Origin: Chloroflexota bacterium
GTDB taxonomy: Bacteria; Chloroflexota; Chloroflexia; Thermomicrobiales; UBA6265
Reading direction: 5' to 3'
NCBI GenBank assembly: GCA_023423795.1
Contig: JAFAEX010000122.1
Coordinates: 1 to 20,557, forward strand
Length of the DNA: 20,557 nucleotides
Shown here: piece after piece, positions 13,925 to 20,557 of the stretch
Layout: the number at the start of each line of letters is the position of its first letter
Numbering within the stretch: position 1 is the first letter of the stretch
Made by a program: the position numbers and the translations under genes
The notes under the pieces: model-generated
Told to the model about the DNA's origin: nothing
Database searches by the model: none
Seen by the model: the letters and a program-made list of their open reading frames with translations, nothing else

Positions 13925-14170
13925 CCGTTATCCCGAGCCTGTCCAGGGATTTCGTTCTTCCCGAGTGTGTGATACGAAATCCGGTTGATCGGTGCGGCAC
14001 TCCGTTCGTCGGTCGTAGGGGAGGGACCCGTGCCCGCCCGCGTCCGTACGCGGATTCGGGCACGGGTCCCTCCCCTACGACCGCACGCCGTCACGGGCAG
14101 GCGAAGCGGCAGCGATCAGCCGGATTCCGTACGAGAACGACGAGATCCCTCGACAGGCTCGGGAGGGCGG
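13925..14170. repeat. 246-bp nested palindromic element (REP/MITE-like)
   Basis: The element's outer 30-base arms (13925-13954 and 14141-14170) contain the core TCCCGAGCCTGTCNAGGGAT in opposite orientations; the first 22 bases match at 20 positions. A second nested pair, GAAATCCGGTTGATC (13975-13989) against the complement of 14115-14129, matches at 13 of 15 positions. The centre is a perfect 25-bp inverted repeat (14012-14081). No coding gene is credible inside. The same outer arm, nearly identical, forms the inverted repeat at 16631-16717. This looks like a folded, non-autonomous mobile repeat or composite REP element. It fills most of the 421-base spacer 13853-14273. Confidence 0.75.
14012..14081. 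repeat. Central perfect 25-bp inverted repeat with inner hairpin
   Basis: Positions 14012-14036 are exactly complementary to 14057-14081, with a 20-base loop that itself folds by CCGCGT (14038-14043) pairing with ACGCGG (14048-14053) around CCGT. The arms contain GTAGGGGAGGGACCCG. As RNA this is an extremely stable hairpin, able to stop or slow transcription in either direction between the OsmC and molybdoenzyme genes. Confidence 0.85.
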
Positions 14171-14273
14171 CATTGGACGCACGCCCGGGGCGGTTGACGG
14201 GCCGGGCCGAAAATCCCGACACTCCGTCCACGGATGCGCGCCGCGCGATGACCCGACCCCAGGAGAGAACTCG

Positions 14274-16595
14274 TTGACCATCGCCGCCAAACCCAACAGT
14301 TCCCACTGGGGCACGTTCGACGCGGTCGTCGAAGGCGACCGCGTCGTGGAGATCCGGCCGTTCGCCGAGGACCCGAACCCGTCGCCGCTGCTCGGCAACA
14401 TCGCCGACGGCATCCGGAGCCGCTCCCGCGTCACCCAGCCGATGGCCCGCGCCGGCTGGCTCGCCAACGGGCCTGGCCCGGACGGCCGCCGGGGCGCGGA
14501 CGAGTGGGTGGTGCTGGAATGGGACGAGGCCATTTCGCTCGCCGCCGCCGAGTACCGCCGCGTCTACCGCGACCACGGGGCCGAAGCCGTCTACGGCGGC
14601 TCCTACGGCTGGGCGAGCGCCGGCCGCTTCCACCACGCCCAAAGCCAGGTCCATCGGTTCCTGAACGTGCTCGGCGGCTACGTCCGCTCGGTCAACACCT
14701 ACAGCAACGCGGCCGGCGACGTGATCCTCGGGCGTGTCGCCGGCCCGATGGCGGACATCGTCCACCGGGCGACGGACTGGCGGCACATCGTCGCGCACAC
14801 CGACCTCGTGGTCGCCTTCGGCGGCATGCCGGCGAAGAACGTCAACGTCAGCCCCGGCGGGGTCAGCCGGCACACCGTCGCCGGGCACCTGCGGGCGGCC
14901 GCAGAACGGGGCGCGCGCTTCGTCTCCATCAGCCCGCTGCGCGACGACCTGGAGGGCGTCGGCGCGGAGTGGCTGCCGATCGTGCCCGGCACGGACGTGG
15001 CCGCGATGCTCGCCATCGCGTACGTCCTGATCGACGAGGGGCTGATCGACCGCCCGTTCCTCGACCGCTGCACGGTCGGGTTCGGCCGGCTGGAAACCTA
15101 CGTCCTCGGACGCGCCGACGGGCAGCCGAAAACGCCGGCCTGGGCCGAAGCGATCTGCGGCATCCCGGCGGAGCGCCTCGCCGCGCTGGCGCGGGAAATG
15201 GCCGCCGGGCGCACCCTCGTCAACACCAGTTGGTCGTTGCAGCGGGCCGAGCACGGCGAACAGCCGGTCTGGATGGCGCTCGCGCTGGCAGCGATGCTGG
15301 GCCAACTCGGGCTGCCGGGCGGAGGGTTCGGCTTCGGGTACGGCTCGATGGCCGAGGTTGGCGAACCGCCGGTCTCCCACGGAATCTCCCGCTTTCCGCA
15401 GGGCCGCAACCCGGTCTCGGCGTTCATCCCGGTGGCGCGGGTGGCCGACATGCTGCTCCACCCCGGCGAACCGTTCGATTACGACGGGCAGCGGCTGACC
15501 TACCCCGACATCCGGCTGCTGGTCTGGGCGGGCGGCAACCCGTTCCACCACCACCAGGACCTCAACCGGCTGCGCCGGGCGTTCGCCGCGCCGGAGACGG
15601 TCATCGTCCACGACCCGTTCTGGACGGCGACGGCGCGCCACGCCGATCTCGTCTTTCCCTCGACCGTGACGCTGGAGCGGGACGACATCGGCGGCGCTCC
15701 CAACGACCCGTGGCTGATCGCGATGCACCGGGCCGTCCCGCCGCCCGGCCAGGCGCGCAACGATTACGCCATCTTCTCCGACCTCGCCGGCGCGCTCGGC
15801 GTCGGCATCGCCTTCACCGAAGGTCGGGACGAAGCCGGTTGGCTCCGCTACCTCTACGATGCGTGGCGCGCCGGGGTGTCCGAGGTCGGCGTCGAAGTTC
15901 CCGAATTCGACGAGTTCTGGGCGGCTGGGCGCATCCGGCTGCCGAAACTCGACGAAGGGCTGGTCCTGTTCGACGCCTTCCGCGCCGACCCGGACGCGAA
16001 CCCGCTGCCGACGCCCAGCGGCAAGGTTGAGTTGTATTCGGCGACGATCGCCGGGTTCGGCTACGACGACTGCCCCGGCCACCCGGCGTGGCTGGAACCG
16101 CGGGAGTGGGCCGGATCGCCGATCGCGGCGCGGTTCCCGCTGACGCTGGTGGCGAACAACCCCAAATCCCGGCTGCACAGCCAACTCGACGACGGGGCGT
16201 TCAGCCGCTCGACGAAAGTGAACGGGCGGGAACCGGTGCGCATCCACCCGGACGACGCGGCGGCGCGCGGCATCGCCGACGGCGACGTGGTGCTGATCGC
16301 CAACGACCGCGGACGCTGCCTCGCCGGCGCGATCCTGAGCGACGAGGTGATGCCGGGCGTCATCCAACTCTCGACCGGCGCGTGGTTCGACCCGCTGGAC
16401 CCGGCCGATCCGCTCAGCCCATGCGTCCACGGCAATCCGAACGCGCTGACGTTCGACCGGGGAACCTCGCGGCTGGCGCAGGGTTGCGCCGGCCAACACG
16501 CGCAGGTCGAAGTCGAGCGGTGGCAGGGATCGCCGCCGCCGGTGCGCGCCTTCGATCCGCCGCCGGCCGCTCCGGCTGTTGGCGGCCAGGGCTAA
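14274..16595 (+). CDS. Molybdopterin-dependent sulfoxide/N-oxide reductase, BisC/TorA-like
   Basis: This DMSO-reductase-family enzyme with a bis-molybdopterin guanine dinucleotide cofactor probably reduces biotin, methionine or other sulfoxides. The 773-residue protein begins directly with 'SSHWGTFDAVVEGDRVVEIRP' type sequence (here 'HWGTFDAVVEGDRVVEI'), and has no Tat signal and no N-terminal Fe-S cysteine motif, as in cytoplasmic BisC. The active-site 'GGSYGW' carries Y111 and W113, and S144 in 'NTYSNAAGDV', 33 residues later, aligns with the Mo-ligating serine of Rhodobacter DMSO reductase. Later segments 'WAGGNPFHHHQDLNRL', 'HDPFWTATARHADLVFPST' and 'NNPKSRLHSQ' are family-typical. Start is TTG 14274, backed by AGGAGAG 6-7 bases upstream; no ATG in frame has comparable support. 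No c-type cytochrome or chaperone gene adjoins. The gene is bracketed by two related palindromic elements. Confidence 0.9.
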   Translation: MTIAAKPNSSHWGTFDAVVEGDRVVEIRPFAEDPNPSPLLGNIADGIRSRSRVTQPMARAGWLANGPGPDGRRGADEWVVLEWDEAISLAAAEYRRVYRDHGAEAVYGGSYGWASAGRFHHAQSQVHRFLNVLGGYVRSVNTYSNAAGDVILGRVAGPMADIVHRATDWRHIVAHTDLVVAFGGMPAKNVNVSPGGVSRHTVAGHLRAAAERGARFVSISPLRDDLEGVGAEWLPIVPGTDVAAMLAIAYVLIDEGLIDRPFLDRCTVGFGRLETYVLGRADGQPKTPAWAEAICGIPAERLAALAREMAAGRTLVNTSWSLQRAEHGEQPVWMALALAAMLGQLGLPGGGFGFGYGSMAEVGEPPVSHGISRFPQGRNPVSAFIPVARVADMLLHPGEPFDYDGQRLTYPDIRLLVWAGGNPFHHHQDLNRLRRAFAAPETVIVHDPFWTATARHADLVFPSTVTLERDDIGGAPNDPWLIAMHRAVPPPGQARNDYAIFSDLAGALGVGIAFTEGRDEAGWLRYLYDAWRAGVSEVGVEVPEFDEFWAAGRIRLPKLDEGLVLFDAFRADPDANPLPTPSGKVELYSATIAGFGYDDCPGHPAWLEPREWAGSPIAARFPLTLVANNPKSRLHSQLDDGAFSRSTKVNGREPVRIHPDDAAARGIADGDVVLIANDRGRCLAGAILSDEVMPGVIQLSTGAWFDPLDPADPLSPCVHGNPNALTFDRGTSRLAQGCAGQHAQVEVERWQGSPPPVRAFDPPPAAPAVGGQG

Positions 16596-16630
16596 CCACC
16601 GAGTCGGGGCCACGACTGCGACCGCCCCAA

Positions 16631-16717
16631 CCGTCATCCCGAGCCTGTCGAGGGATCTCGCCGCCCCGCGACTCCTCGACTCGGCAACGAGATCCCTCGA
16701 CAGGCTCGGGATGACGG
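16631..16717. repeat. Perfect 30-bp inverted repeat after the molybdoenzyme gene
   Basis: Arms 16631-16660 and 16688-16717 are exact reverse complements, separated by 27 bases that include the octamer pair GACTCCTC-GACTCGGC. The arm core ATCCCGAGCCTGTCGAGGGAT is nearly identical to the outer arms of the 13925-14170 element. It begins 35 bases past the stop codon of the molybdoenzyme gene, between convergent genes, so it may also serve as a bidirectional transcription stop. Confidence 0.88.
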
Positions 16718-16746
16718 CAATGTTGGGCCGATCCGCGACGAATGAA

Positions 16747-16778
16747 GAACGCCGGGCGGCTGGCGCCGCCCGGCGTTC
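16747..16778 (-). terminator. Terminator hairpin after the pyrophosphatase gene
   Basis: GAACGCCGGGCGGC (16747-16760) pairs perfectly with GCCGCCCGGCGTTC (16765-16778) around a 4-base loop: a 14-bp GC-rich stem 32 bases past the pyrophosphatase stop codon. In the minus-strand transcript the stem is followed by UUCAUU, a weak U-rich stretch. In the plus direction CGCGTCTTT follows, so it could work both ways between the convergent genes. Confidence 0.6.
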
Positions 16779-16810
16779 GCGTCTTTGCCAGATCAAATCC
16801 CGGCTTCGGA

Positions 16811-17320
16811 TCAGGCCCCGGTTTGCGATTCGGCGAAGCGAGCGCGCGACTCCTCGATCACGTTCCAGGCCGCGGCGGCGCCGTGCCAACCGAGGACGTC
16901 GGTATCGCCGGGTTCGAGCCACTTGTACGTGGCGAAGAAGGTCTCGATCTCCTTGGCCCAGTGATCGCCGAGGTCGGTCAGTTCGGTGACGTGGGCGTAC
17001 CGGGGATCGCCGACGGGGACCGCCACGATCTTGAAATCCGAGCCCTTCTCGTCGTGCATGTCCAGCCCGCCGACCGGGCGGGCAGGAACGATGCACCCCG
17101 GGAAGGTGGGTTCCTGCACCAGCACCAGGATATCCAGCGGGTCGCCGTCGCCGGCGAGGGTCTCCGGGATCAGGCCGTAATCGGCCGGGTAGTGAACCGA
17201 ACTGAAGAGCACCCGGTCGAGGAAAATGCGGCCGGTCTCGGGGTCCACTTCGTACTTGTTGCGGCTGCCGCGCGGGATTTCGATCAGCGCCAGGACCTGG
17301 CGGTCCTCGTTCTCAGTCAT
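16811..17320 (-). CDS. ppa: Inorganic pyrophosphatase, family I (soluble)
   Basis: This cytoplasmic enzyme hydrolyses pyrophosphate to two phosphates and pulls biosynthetic reactions forward. It has 169 residues, normal for prokaryotic family I enzymes (about 165-180). Key segments: 'IEIPRGSRNKYEVD' (K22), 'SSVHYPADYGLIP', the metal-binding signature 'DGDPLDI' (D58, D60, D63) and 'EIETFFATYKWLEPG'. All active-site regions appear intact. The start at 17320 is preceded on the minus strand by GGGGAAGG with almost no spacing to ATG; no better start is visible, and the N-terminus 'MTENEDRQVLALIEIPRG' is of usual length. It is the only minus-strand gene in the window. It is divergent from the PHP gene and convergent with the molybdoenzyme gene. 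It appears to be housekeeping and unrelated to the sulfur island. Confidence 0.95.
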   Translation of the reverse strand: MTENEDRQVLALIEIPRGSRNKYEVDPETGRIFLDRVLFSSVHYPADYGLIPETLAGDGDPLDILVLVQEPTFPGCIVPARPVGGLDMHDEKGSDFKIVAVPVGDPRYAHVTELTDLGDHWAKEIETFFATYKWLEPGDTDVLGWHGAAAAWNVIEESRARFAESQTGA

Positions 17321-17644
17321 CCTTCCCCAACAGTTCCGCGCGGCCTTCGCCGCGCTTCCCAACCCGCGGGCTTCGGCGCCCGGCCCAAACCGTTCCGACC
17401 GATTACGATACCATGCCGGACCCCGGAATCGTCGCCACCGCGAGCGCCAGTTCGGCGGTTTCCGCCAGCGCGCCGACGGCTCGTGCGCTCCGCTGAGAAC
17501 GAGTGAGGGCCTCACCCACGTGCCACCGACGACCGGGCGCGAACCGGGCGGTCGGTGGACGACGCGGGCGGGCGCGGCTGTGTCATGCTTGGCTGCCGAA
17601 CCCGGGGGTGCGCCCCGGGCGCTCCCAAGGAGGGTTTTCTGCCC
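17321..17644. other. Divergent intergenic region between pyrophosphatase and PHP genes
   Basis: There is no gene here. Directly upstream of the pyrophosphatase is a 7-bp stem with a 4-base loop (GCGCGGC 17338-17344 with GCCGCGC 17349-17355). A short palindrome GTGAGGGCCTCAC lies at about 17502-17514. Just ahead of the PHP ribosome binding site is a hairpin CCCGGGG (17601-17607) / CCCCGGG (17613-17619). TACGAT at 17404-17409 could be a -10 box but lacks a matching -35. Nothing else was recognised. Confidence 0.4.
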
Positions 17645-18766
17645 GTGGATGCCGCCCCGCCCGCCGTCGCCGACGCGCCGGCCACCGCCCAGTCCCTGCG
17701 CCACGAAGACCGCATCGACCTGCACCTGCACACCCTCGCCAGCGACGGCCACTGGACACCGGCCGCGCTGGTCGATCACCTGGCCGCCAACGACTTTCGG
17801 GTCGTCGCCGTCTGCGACCACGACACCCAGCGCTCGGTGGCCGAGGTCACCCGCCGCGCCGCGAAGCGGAACATCCGGGTCATCCCCGGGGTCGAGGTCA
17901 CCACCCGCTGGGGCGGGCGGCAGTGGCACCTGCTCGTCTACGGCATCGCGCCCAACCGCTCCGACGAGGCGTCGCGGGCGTTCCGCTCGGTGCTGGCGGA
18001 CCTCGACGGGCGGCTGATGGAACTGGCCGAGGATGCCCGCGCGCGGATCGAGCGCTCCGGCCGCCCACTGCCGAGCCTCGAGGAAGTCGCGGCGGGCCGC
18101 CCGCTGTGGCCGTACCACGTGCTCTGCTCGGCGATCCGGGAAGGCCACGCGAAGAACCTGAAGACGGCGGCGGAACTGGTCGTCGAACTCGGCGGCGGGT
18201 TCTCGGCCGACGAGCCGCTGGAGCGGGTCGTCGCCGCCGCGCACGAGGCGGGCGGGCTCTGCGTGATGGCCCACCCGGGGCGCTCCGACAACGTCGGCAT
18301 CATGACCGAGGAGGACCTCGACCGGATGCTGGCCGAGATCCCGCTCGACGGGCTGGAGGCGCACTACCGCTCCTACACCGACGAGCAAACCGCCCTCTAC
18401 CGGCGGCTCGCCGAAGAGCGGGGCCTGCTGATCTCGGCCGGGTCGGACAGCCACGCGCCGAAGCAGCCGGTCGATCCGCGCCCGTGGCGGGCGGCCTGGG
18501 CGGCGGCGCTGCTGGACCGCTTCGGCGTCGCGGTCGATCCGGTCCCGGACGGGGAGCCGACCTGGGCCGCGGGCATGGACCCGCACGCCGTACCGCCCAA
18601 AAGCGACGCCGACGCGGCTCCTGCACCGGCTCCGGACCTTGCTCCGGCCGAGAGCGTCGGGCCGGACGGGATTCCGGTCGAGATCGACGAGCAGAGCGGG
18701 CAAGCGGAGCCGATCGGCGAGCAACTGATGGAAGCCGAAGCGGACCGTGAGCGCGCCGAAGCCTGA
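17645..18766 (+). CDS. PHP-domain phosphoesterase, RNase AM/YciV-like
   Basis: This is a metal-dependent phosphoesterase of the PHP superfamily. E. coli YciV (RNase AM) is a 5'-3' exoribonuclease and 3',5'-nucleotide bisphosphate phosphatase. Metal ligands are present: H27, H29 and D34 in 'DLHLHTLASDG', D58-H59-D60 in 'VCDHDT', E84 in 'PGVEVTTRW', H95, H210 in 'MAHPGR', and D268 and H270 in 'GSDSHAP'. The catalytic core ends near residue 305; a further 70 or so residues are acidic, Pro/Ala-rich and probably disordered, absent from the 293-residue YciV. GTG 17645 is chosen because AAGGAGGG lies 10 bases upstream. The in-frame ATG at 17555 would add 30 Gly/Arg/Cys-rich residues across that ribosome binding site and the hairpin. 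The 373-residue total assumes this start. Confidence 0.88.
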   Translation: MDAAPPAVADAPATAQSLRHEDRIDLHLHTLASDGHWTPAALVDHLAANDFRVVAVCDHDTQRSVAEVTRRAAKRNIRVIPGVEVTTRWGGRQWHLLVYGIAPNRSDEASRAFRSVLADLDGRLMELAEDARARIERSGRPLPSLEEVAAGRPLWPYHVLCSAIREGHAKNLKTAAELVVELGGGFSADEPLERVVAAAHEAGGLCVMAHPGRSDNVGIMTEEDLDRMLAEIPLDGLEAHYRSYTDEQTALYRRLAEERGLLISAGSDSHAPKQPVDPRPWRAAWAAALLDRFGVAVDPVPDGEPTWAAGMDPHAVPPKSDADAAPAPAPDLAPAESVGPDGIPVEIDEQSGQAEPIGEQLMEAEADRERAEA

Positions 18767-18805
18767 CCTCGCGATCCCGATACCCGCCTTGAATGGAGCG
18801 AGCCG

Positions 18806-19372
18806 ATGTCCGACCGCACCGCGAACGACGTCCTCGCCGCTTTGCGTGGCATCCGCAACGTCCGCGCGTTCACCCCGGACCCGGTGCCAAACGACGCGCT
18901 GGACGCGATCCTCGAGGTCGCCCGCCTGACCGGCAGCGCGATGAACGCCCAGCCGTGGGAGTTCGTTGTCGTCCGGGACCGCGAGCGCATCGCCGCGCTG
19001 GCGGGAACGGGCCCCAACCTCGCCTGGCTGGCGGGCGCGCCGCTCGTGATCTGCCTGGTCATGGCCGGGGAGCGGCCGAACCTCGAACGCTACGACGAAG
19101 GCCGGTTGGCCGAACGGATCATGATCGCCGCCAACGCGCTCGGGCTCGGCGCGGGGCTGGGCTGGTTCTTCGGCGCCGCCGGGCAAGCCGAGGGTCGAGC
19201 GGTGCTGAACGTCCCCGAAAGCAACGACGTCCGCACGCTGATCGCCATCGGCAGGCCGGGCGAATCGGCAGGCGAGCGCCCGGCCGGGATGCCCTACGGC
19301 ACGCCGCCGAAAGCCCGCAAACCGCTCTCCGCCCTCGTCCACCACGAACGCTACGGGCAGCGGACGGCCTGA
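18806..19372 (+). CDS. Nitroreductase-family flavoprotein
   Basis: This is an FMN-dependent NAD(P)H oxidoreductase of the nitroreductase superfamily. The 188-residue protein has the N-terminal FMN-phosphate segment 'RGIRNVRAFTPDPVP', the 'GSAMNAQPWEFVVVRD' region that lines the flavin, and 'AANALGLGAGLGWF' in the second half. It ends in a Lys/Arg-containing tail ('PLSALVHHERYGQR'). ATG 18806 has GGAG 7 bases upstream. It follows the PHP gene by 39 bases and may be cotranscribed. The physiological substrate is unknown. It could supply reduced flavin to the monooxygenases upstream, but it is separated from them by unrelated genes, so that is speculation. Confidence 0.85.
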   Translation: MSDRTANDVLAALRGIRNVRAFTPDPVPNDALDAILEVARLTGSAMNAQPWEFVVVRDRERIAALAGTGPNLAWLAGAPLVICLVMAGERPNLERYDEGRLAERIMIAANALGLGAGLGWFFGAAGQAEGRAVLNVPESNDVRTLIAIGRPGESAGERPAGMPYGTPPKARKPLSALVHHERYGQRTA

Positions 19373-19450
19373 GCCGATGACGACCGCAACCGCGCGCCGC
19401 CGGTTGGCCCGCATCGCGCCCGCAACGCCTAACGCGCGCCGGCGCCCGTC

Positions 19451-20137
19451 TTGATCGACGTCGAGGCCATCTTCGCCATCATCGTGATCGACCTCGTGTT
19501 GTCGGGGGACAACGCGGTCGTCATCGGCATGGCCGCGCGCGGCTTGTCGCCGGCGAACCGGCGGCGGGCGATCCTGCTCGGCGGCGGCGGCGCGGTGGCG
19601 CTGCGGATCGCGTTCACCGCGCTGGCCGCCACCCTGCTGGGCATCCCGTTCCTGCGCCTGGTCGGCGGCGTCCTGCTGCTGTGGATCGCGTGGAAACTCG
19701 TGCGGCCGGGGAACGACCACGGCGGCGACGTCGCCAGCGCGGAATCGCTGGGCGAAGCGGTCCGCACGATCGTGCTCGCCGACGTGGTGATGAGCCTCGA
19801 CAACATCCTCGCGGTGGGCGGCGCGGCCCACGGCGACATCCGGTTGCTGCTGTTCGGATTGCTGGTCTCGATCCCGCTCCTGCTGCTCGGTTCGGAACTG
19901 GTGGCGCGGGTGCTGGGGCGCGCTCCGGCGCTGGTGTACGCGGGCGTGCTGGTGCTGGTCCACACCGCGGTGACGATGATCTTCGAGGACGGCGCGGTGC
20001 ACGACCGGCTGCCGGGGGTGGTTCGCGCCGCCGTCTCGGCCGACCGGATCGTGTGGTCGATCGCGATCGTCATCACCGGCGCCCTCGCCCTCGCCGCGGC
20101 GCGGGAACGGCGAAACGGCGTATCCGGGAACGCCTGA
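19451..20137 (+). CDS. TerC-family integral membrane protein
   Basis: TerC/YjbE/YkoY proteins are multi-span membrane proteins linked to metal ion export (notably manganese) and tellurite resistance. The 228-residue protein is strongly hydrophobic with about seven candidate spans. It shows the duplicated acidic motif of the family: 'VLSGDNAVVIGMA' (residues 17-29) and 'VVMSLDNILAVGG' (112-124), with conserved D-N pairs at D20-N21 and D117-N118. A charged loop lies around 'RPGNDHGGDVASAE'. The start is TTG 19451. An in-frame stop at 19430-19432 and the lack of another start codon between force this choice, although no clear ribosome binding site precedes it, suggesting weak or coupled translation. 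Confidence 0.87.
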   Translation: MIDVEAIFAIIVIDLVLSGDNAVVIGMAARGLSPANRRRAILLGGGGAVALRIAFTALAATLLGIPFLRLVGGVLLLWIAWKLVRPGNDHGGDVASAESLGEAVRTIVLADVVMSLDNILAVGGAAHGDIRLLLFGLLVSIPLLLLGSELVARVLGRAPALVYAGVLVLVHTAVTMIFEDGAVHDRLPGVVRAAVSADRIVWSIAIVITGALALAAARERRNGVSGNA

Positions 20138-20485
20138 GTTTCTTCCGACCGCGCAGTCTTCGCCGGGCGCCGGCCGAGCCCCCACCGCTGATGCGGCGAC
20201 GAGCCGGATGTGGTCATCGTGCCCCGGGCGGCAGAGACGGCCGGCTCGGGCACGAACGCCGAAAACCGGGACCGTCGAGCGGGTCCGCCGAGTGGTTTCG
20301 GATCACCTGAAATTCATACTTGATCGTCGCTTGGGTTGGCTTGGTTGCTCGTGCCGTCTCGCCGGCCCGCGCCGGTCTCGCCGTCGCGACAGCCGGCCAC
20401 CGAAGGGCGCCGGCTCCGCGCAACCGGGAACCCCGGGCGAGCCCGTCGCGGCGATTGGCCCGCGACGTACCGGAAGGGACACCGC
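20138..20485. other. Intergenic region before the last gene
   Basis: No gene is supported in these 348 bases. A relatively A+T-rich patch with CATACT (20315-20320) could be a -10 box, but only a weak -35 (TGGTTT, 20293-20298) sits at a suitable distance. Three TTGGN pentamers run in tandem at 20331-20345. A hairpin CGTCGCGG (20444-20451) / CCGCGACG (20460-20467) lies just ahead of the ribosome binding site GGAAGGGA (20472-20479). Confidence 0.4.
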
Positions 20486-20557
20486 ATGGACGAGGGAACG
20501 ATCGACCGCGTCGGCCGCGCGCTGGCCGGGGGAGCGCCGCGGCGCGCGGCCCTGCGC
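20486..20557 (+). CDS. N-terminus of a possible exported protein (truncated by window edge)
   Basis: ATG 20486 is preceded by GGAAGGGA at a 6-base distance, and the frame stays open to the end of the window (24 codons). The start 'MDEGTIDRVGRA' followed by 'GGAPRRAALR' resembles the leader found on many secreted or lipoprotein-like proteins of Thermomicrobia, where an RR motif opens a Tat-type signal. The hydrophobic core and the mature protein lie outside the window, so the function cannot be given. Confidence 0.6.
   Translation, partial: MDEGTIDRVGRALAGGAPRRAALR

Noticed and set aside
13295..16595. One continuous operon from sufS through the molybdoenzyme gene
   Set aside because: Spacers of 425, 228 and 421 bases and several strong hairpins interrupt the run, so several transcripts are more likely than one.
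14091..17096. A 1001-codon minus-strand open frame opposite the molybdoenzyme gene
   Set aside because: The translation is Arg/Ala/Val-rich without family motifs, while the plus strand encodes a clear BisC-like protein with conserved active-site residues.
19373..19450. A manganese (yybP-ykoY) riboswitch before the TerC-family gene
   Set aside because: The spacer is only 78 bases and lacks the conserved loop sequences of that riboswitch class.
16811..20185. A 1124-codon minus-strand open frame spanning several genes
   Set aside because: Only its last 169 codons are real (pyrophosphatase). The rest is Arg/Gly/Val-rich antisense of the PHP, nitroreductase and TerC genes, a common artefact of high G+C.

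Overview
The window is about 70% G+C and almost fully coding on the plus strand. Gene starts are mostly ATG, GTG or TTG preceded by GGAGG-type ribosome binding sites. Several exported proteins carry twin-arginine signals. The truncated last gene has the 'MDEGTIDRVGRAL...PRRAALR' type of N-terminus, which I associate with Thermomicrobia (Chloroflexota) genomes. That lineage is an inference from style and gene content. No rRNA, tRNA, CRISPR array or transposase gene was seen.

Layout. Positions 3-272 hold the tail of a small membrane protein. Next comes about 930 bases without a convincing gene (273-1203), which carries two inverted arrays of an 11-bp repeat and ends in a near-consensus sigma-70 promoter. 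From 1204 to 16595 all genes are on the plus strand and nearly all concern sulfur: a SufS-type cysteine desulfurase; a metallo-beta-lactamase/rhodanese persulfide dioxygenase; a family 5 solute-binding protein; a cupin thiol dioxygenase; a sulfonate-type ABC importer (two binding proteins, one permease, one ATPase); an SsuD-like flavin monooxygenase; an acyl-CoA-dehydrogenase-fold flavoprotein resembling DszC/SfnB; an OsmC-family peroxidase; and a BisC/TorA-like molybdoenzyme. The molybdoenzyme gene sits between two related palindromic elements (13925-14170 and 16631-16717). The right flank is housekeeping-like: an inorganic pyrophosphatase on the minus strand, then on the plus strand a PHP-domain phosphoesterase, a nitroreductase-family protein, a TerC-family membrane protein and the start of a possible exported protein.

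How the genes may work together (inference). The SsuABC-like importer would bring in alkanesulfonates or related organosulfur compounds. The SsuD-like and DszC/SfnB-like flavoproteins would oxidise C-S bonds using reduced flavin, releasing sulfite. The molybdoenzyme would reduce sulfoxides. The thiol dioxygenase would turn a thiol into a sulfinate. SufS would mobilise sulfane sulfur from cysteine, and the persulfide dioxygenase/rhodanese would clear persulfide to sulfite. OsmC could remove peroxide leaking from flavin reactions. No sulfite reductase and no recognisable SsuE flavin reductase lie in the window, so the pathway is not closed here. The most unusual points are the breadth of organosulfur enzymes in one run, the non-canonical active-site positions in the SsuD-like and acyl-CoA-dehydrogenase-like proteins, and the palindromic elements and short tandem repeats between the genes.
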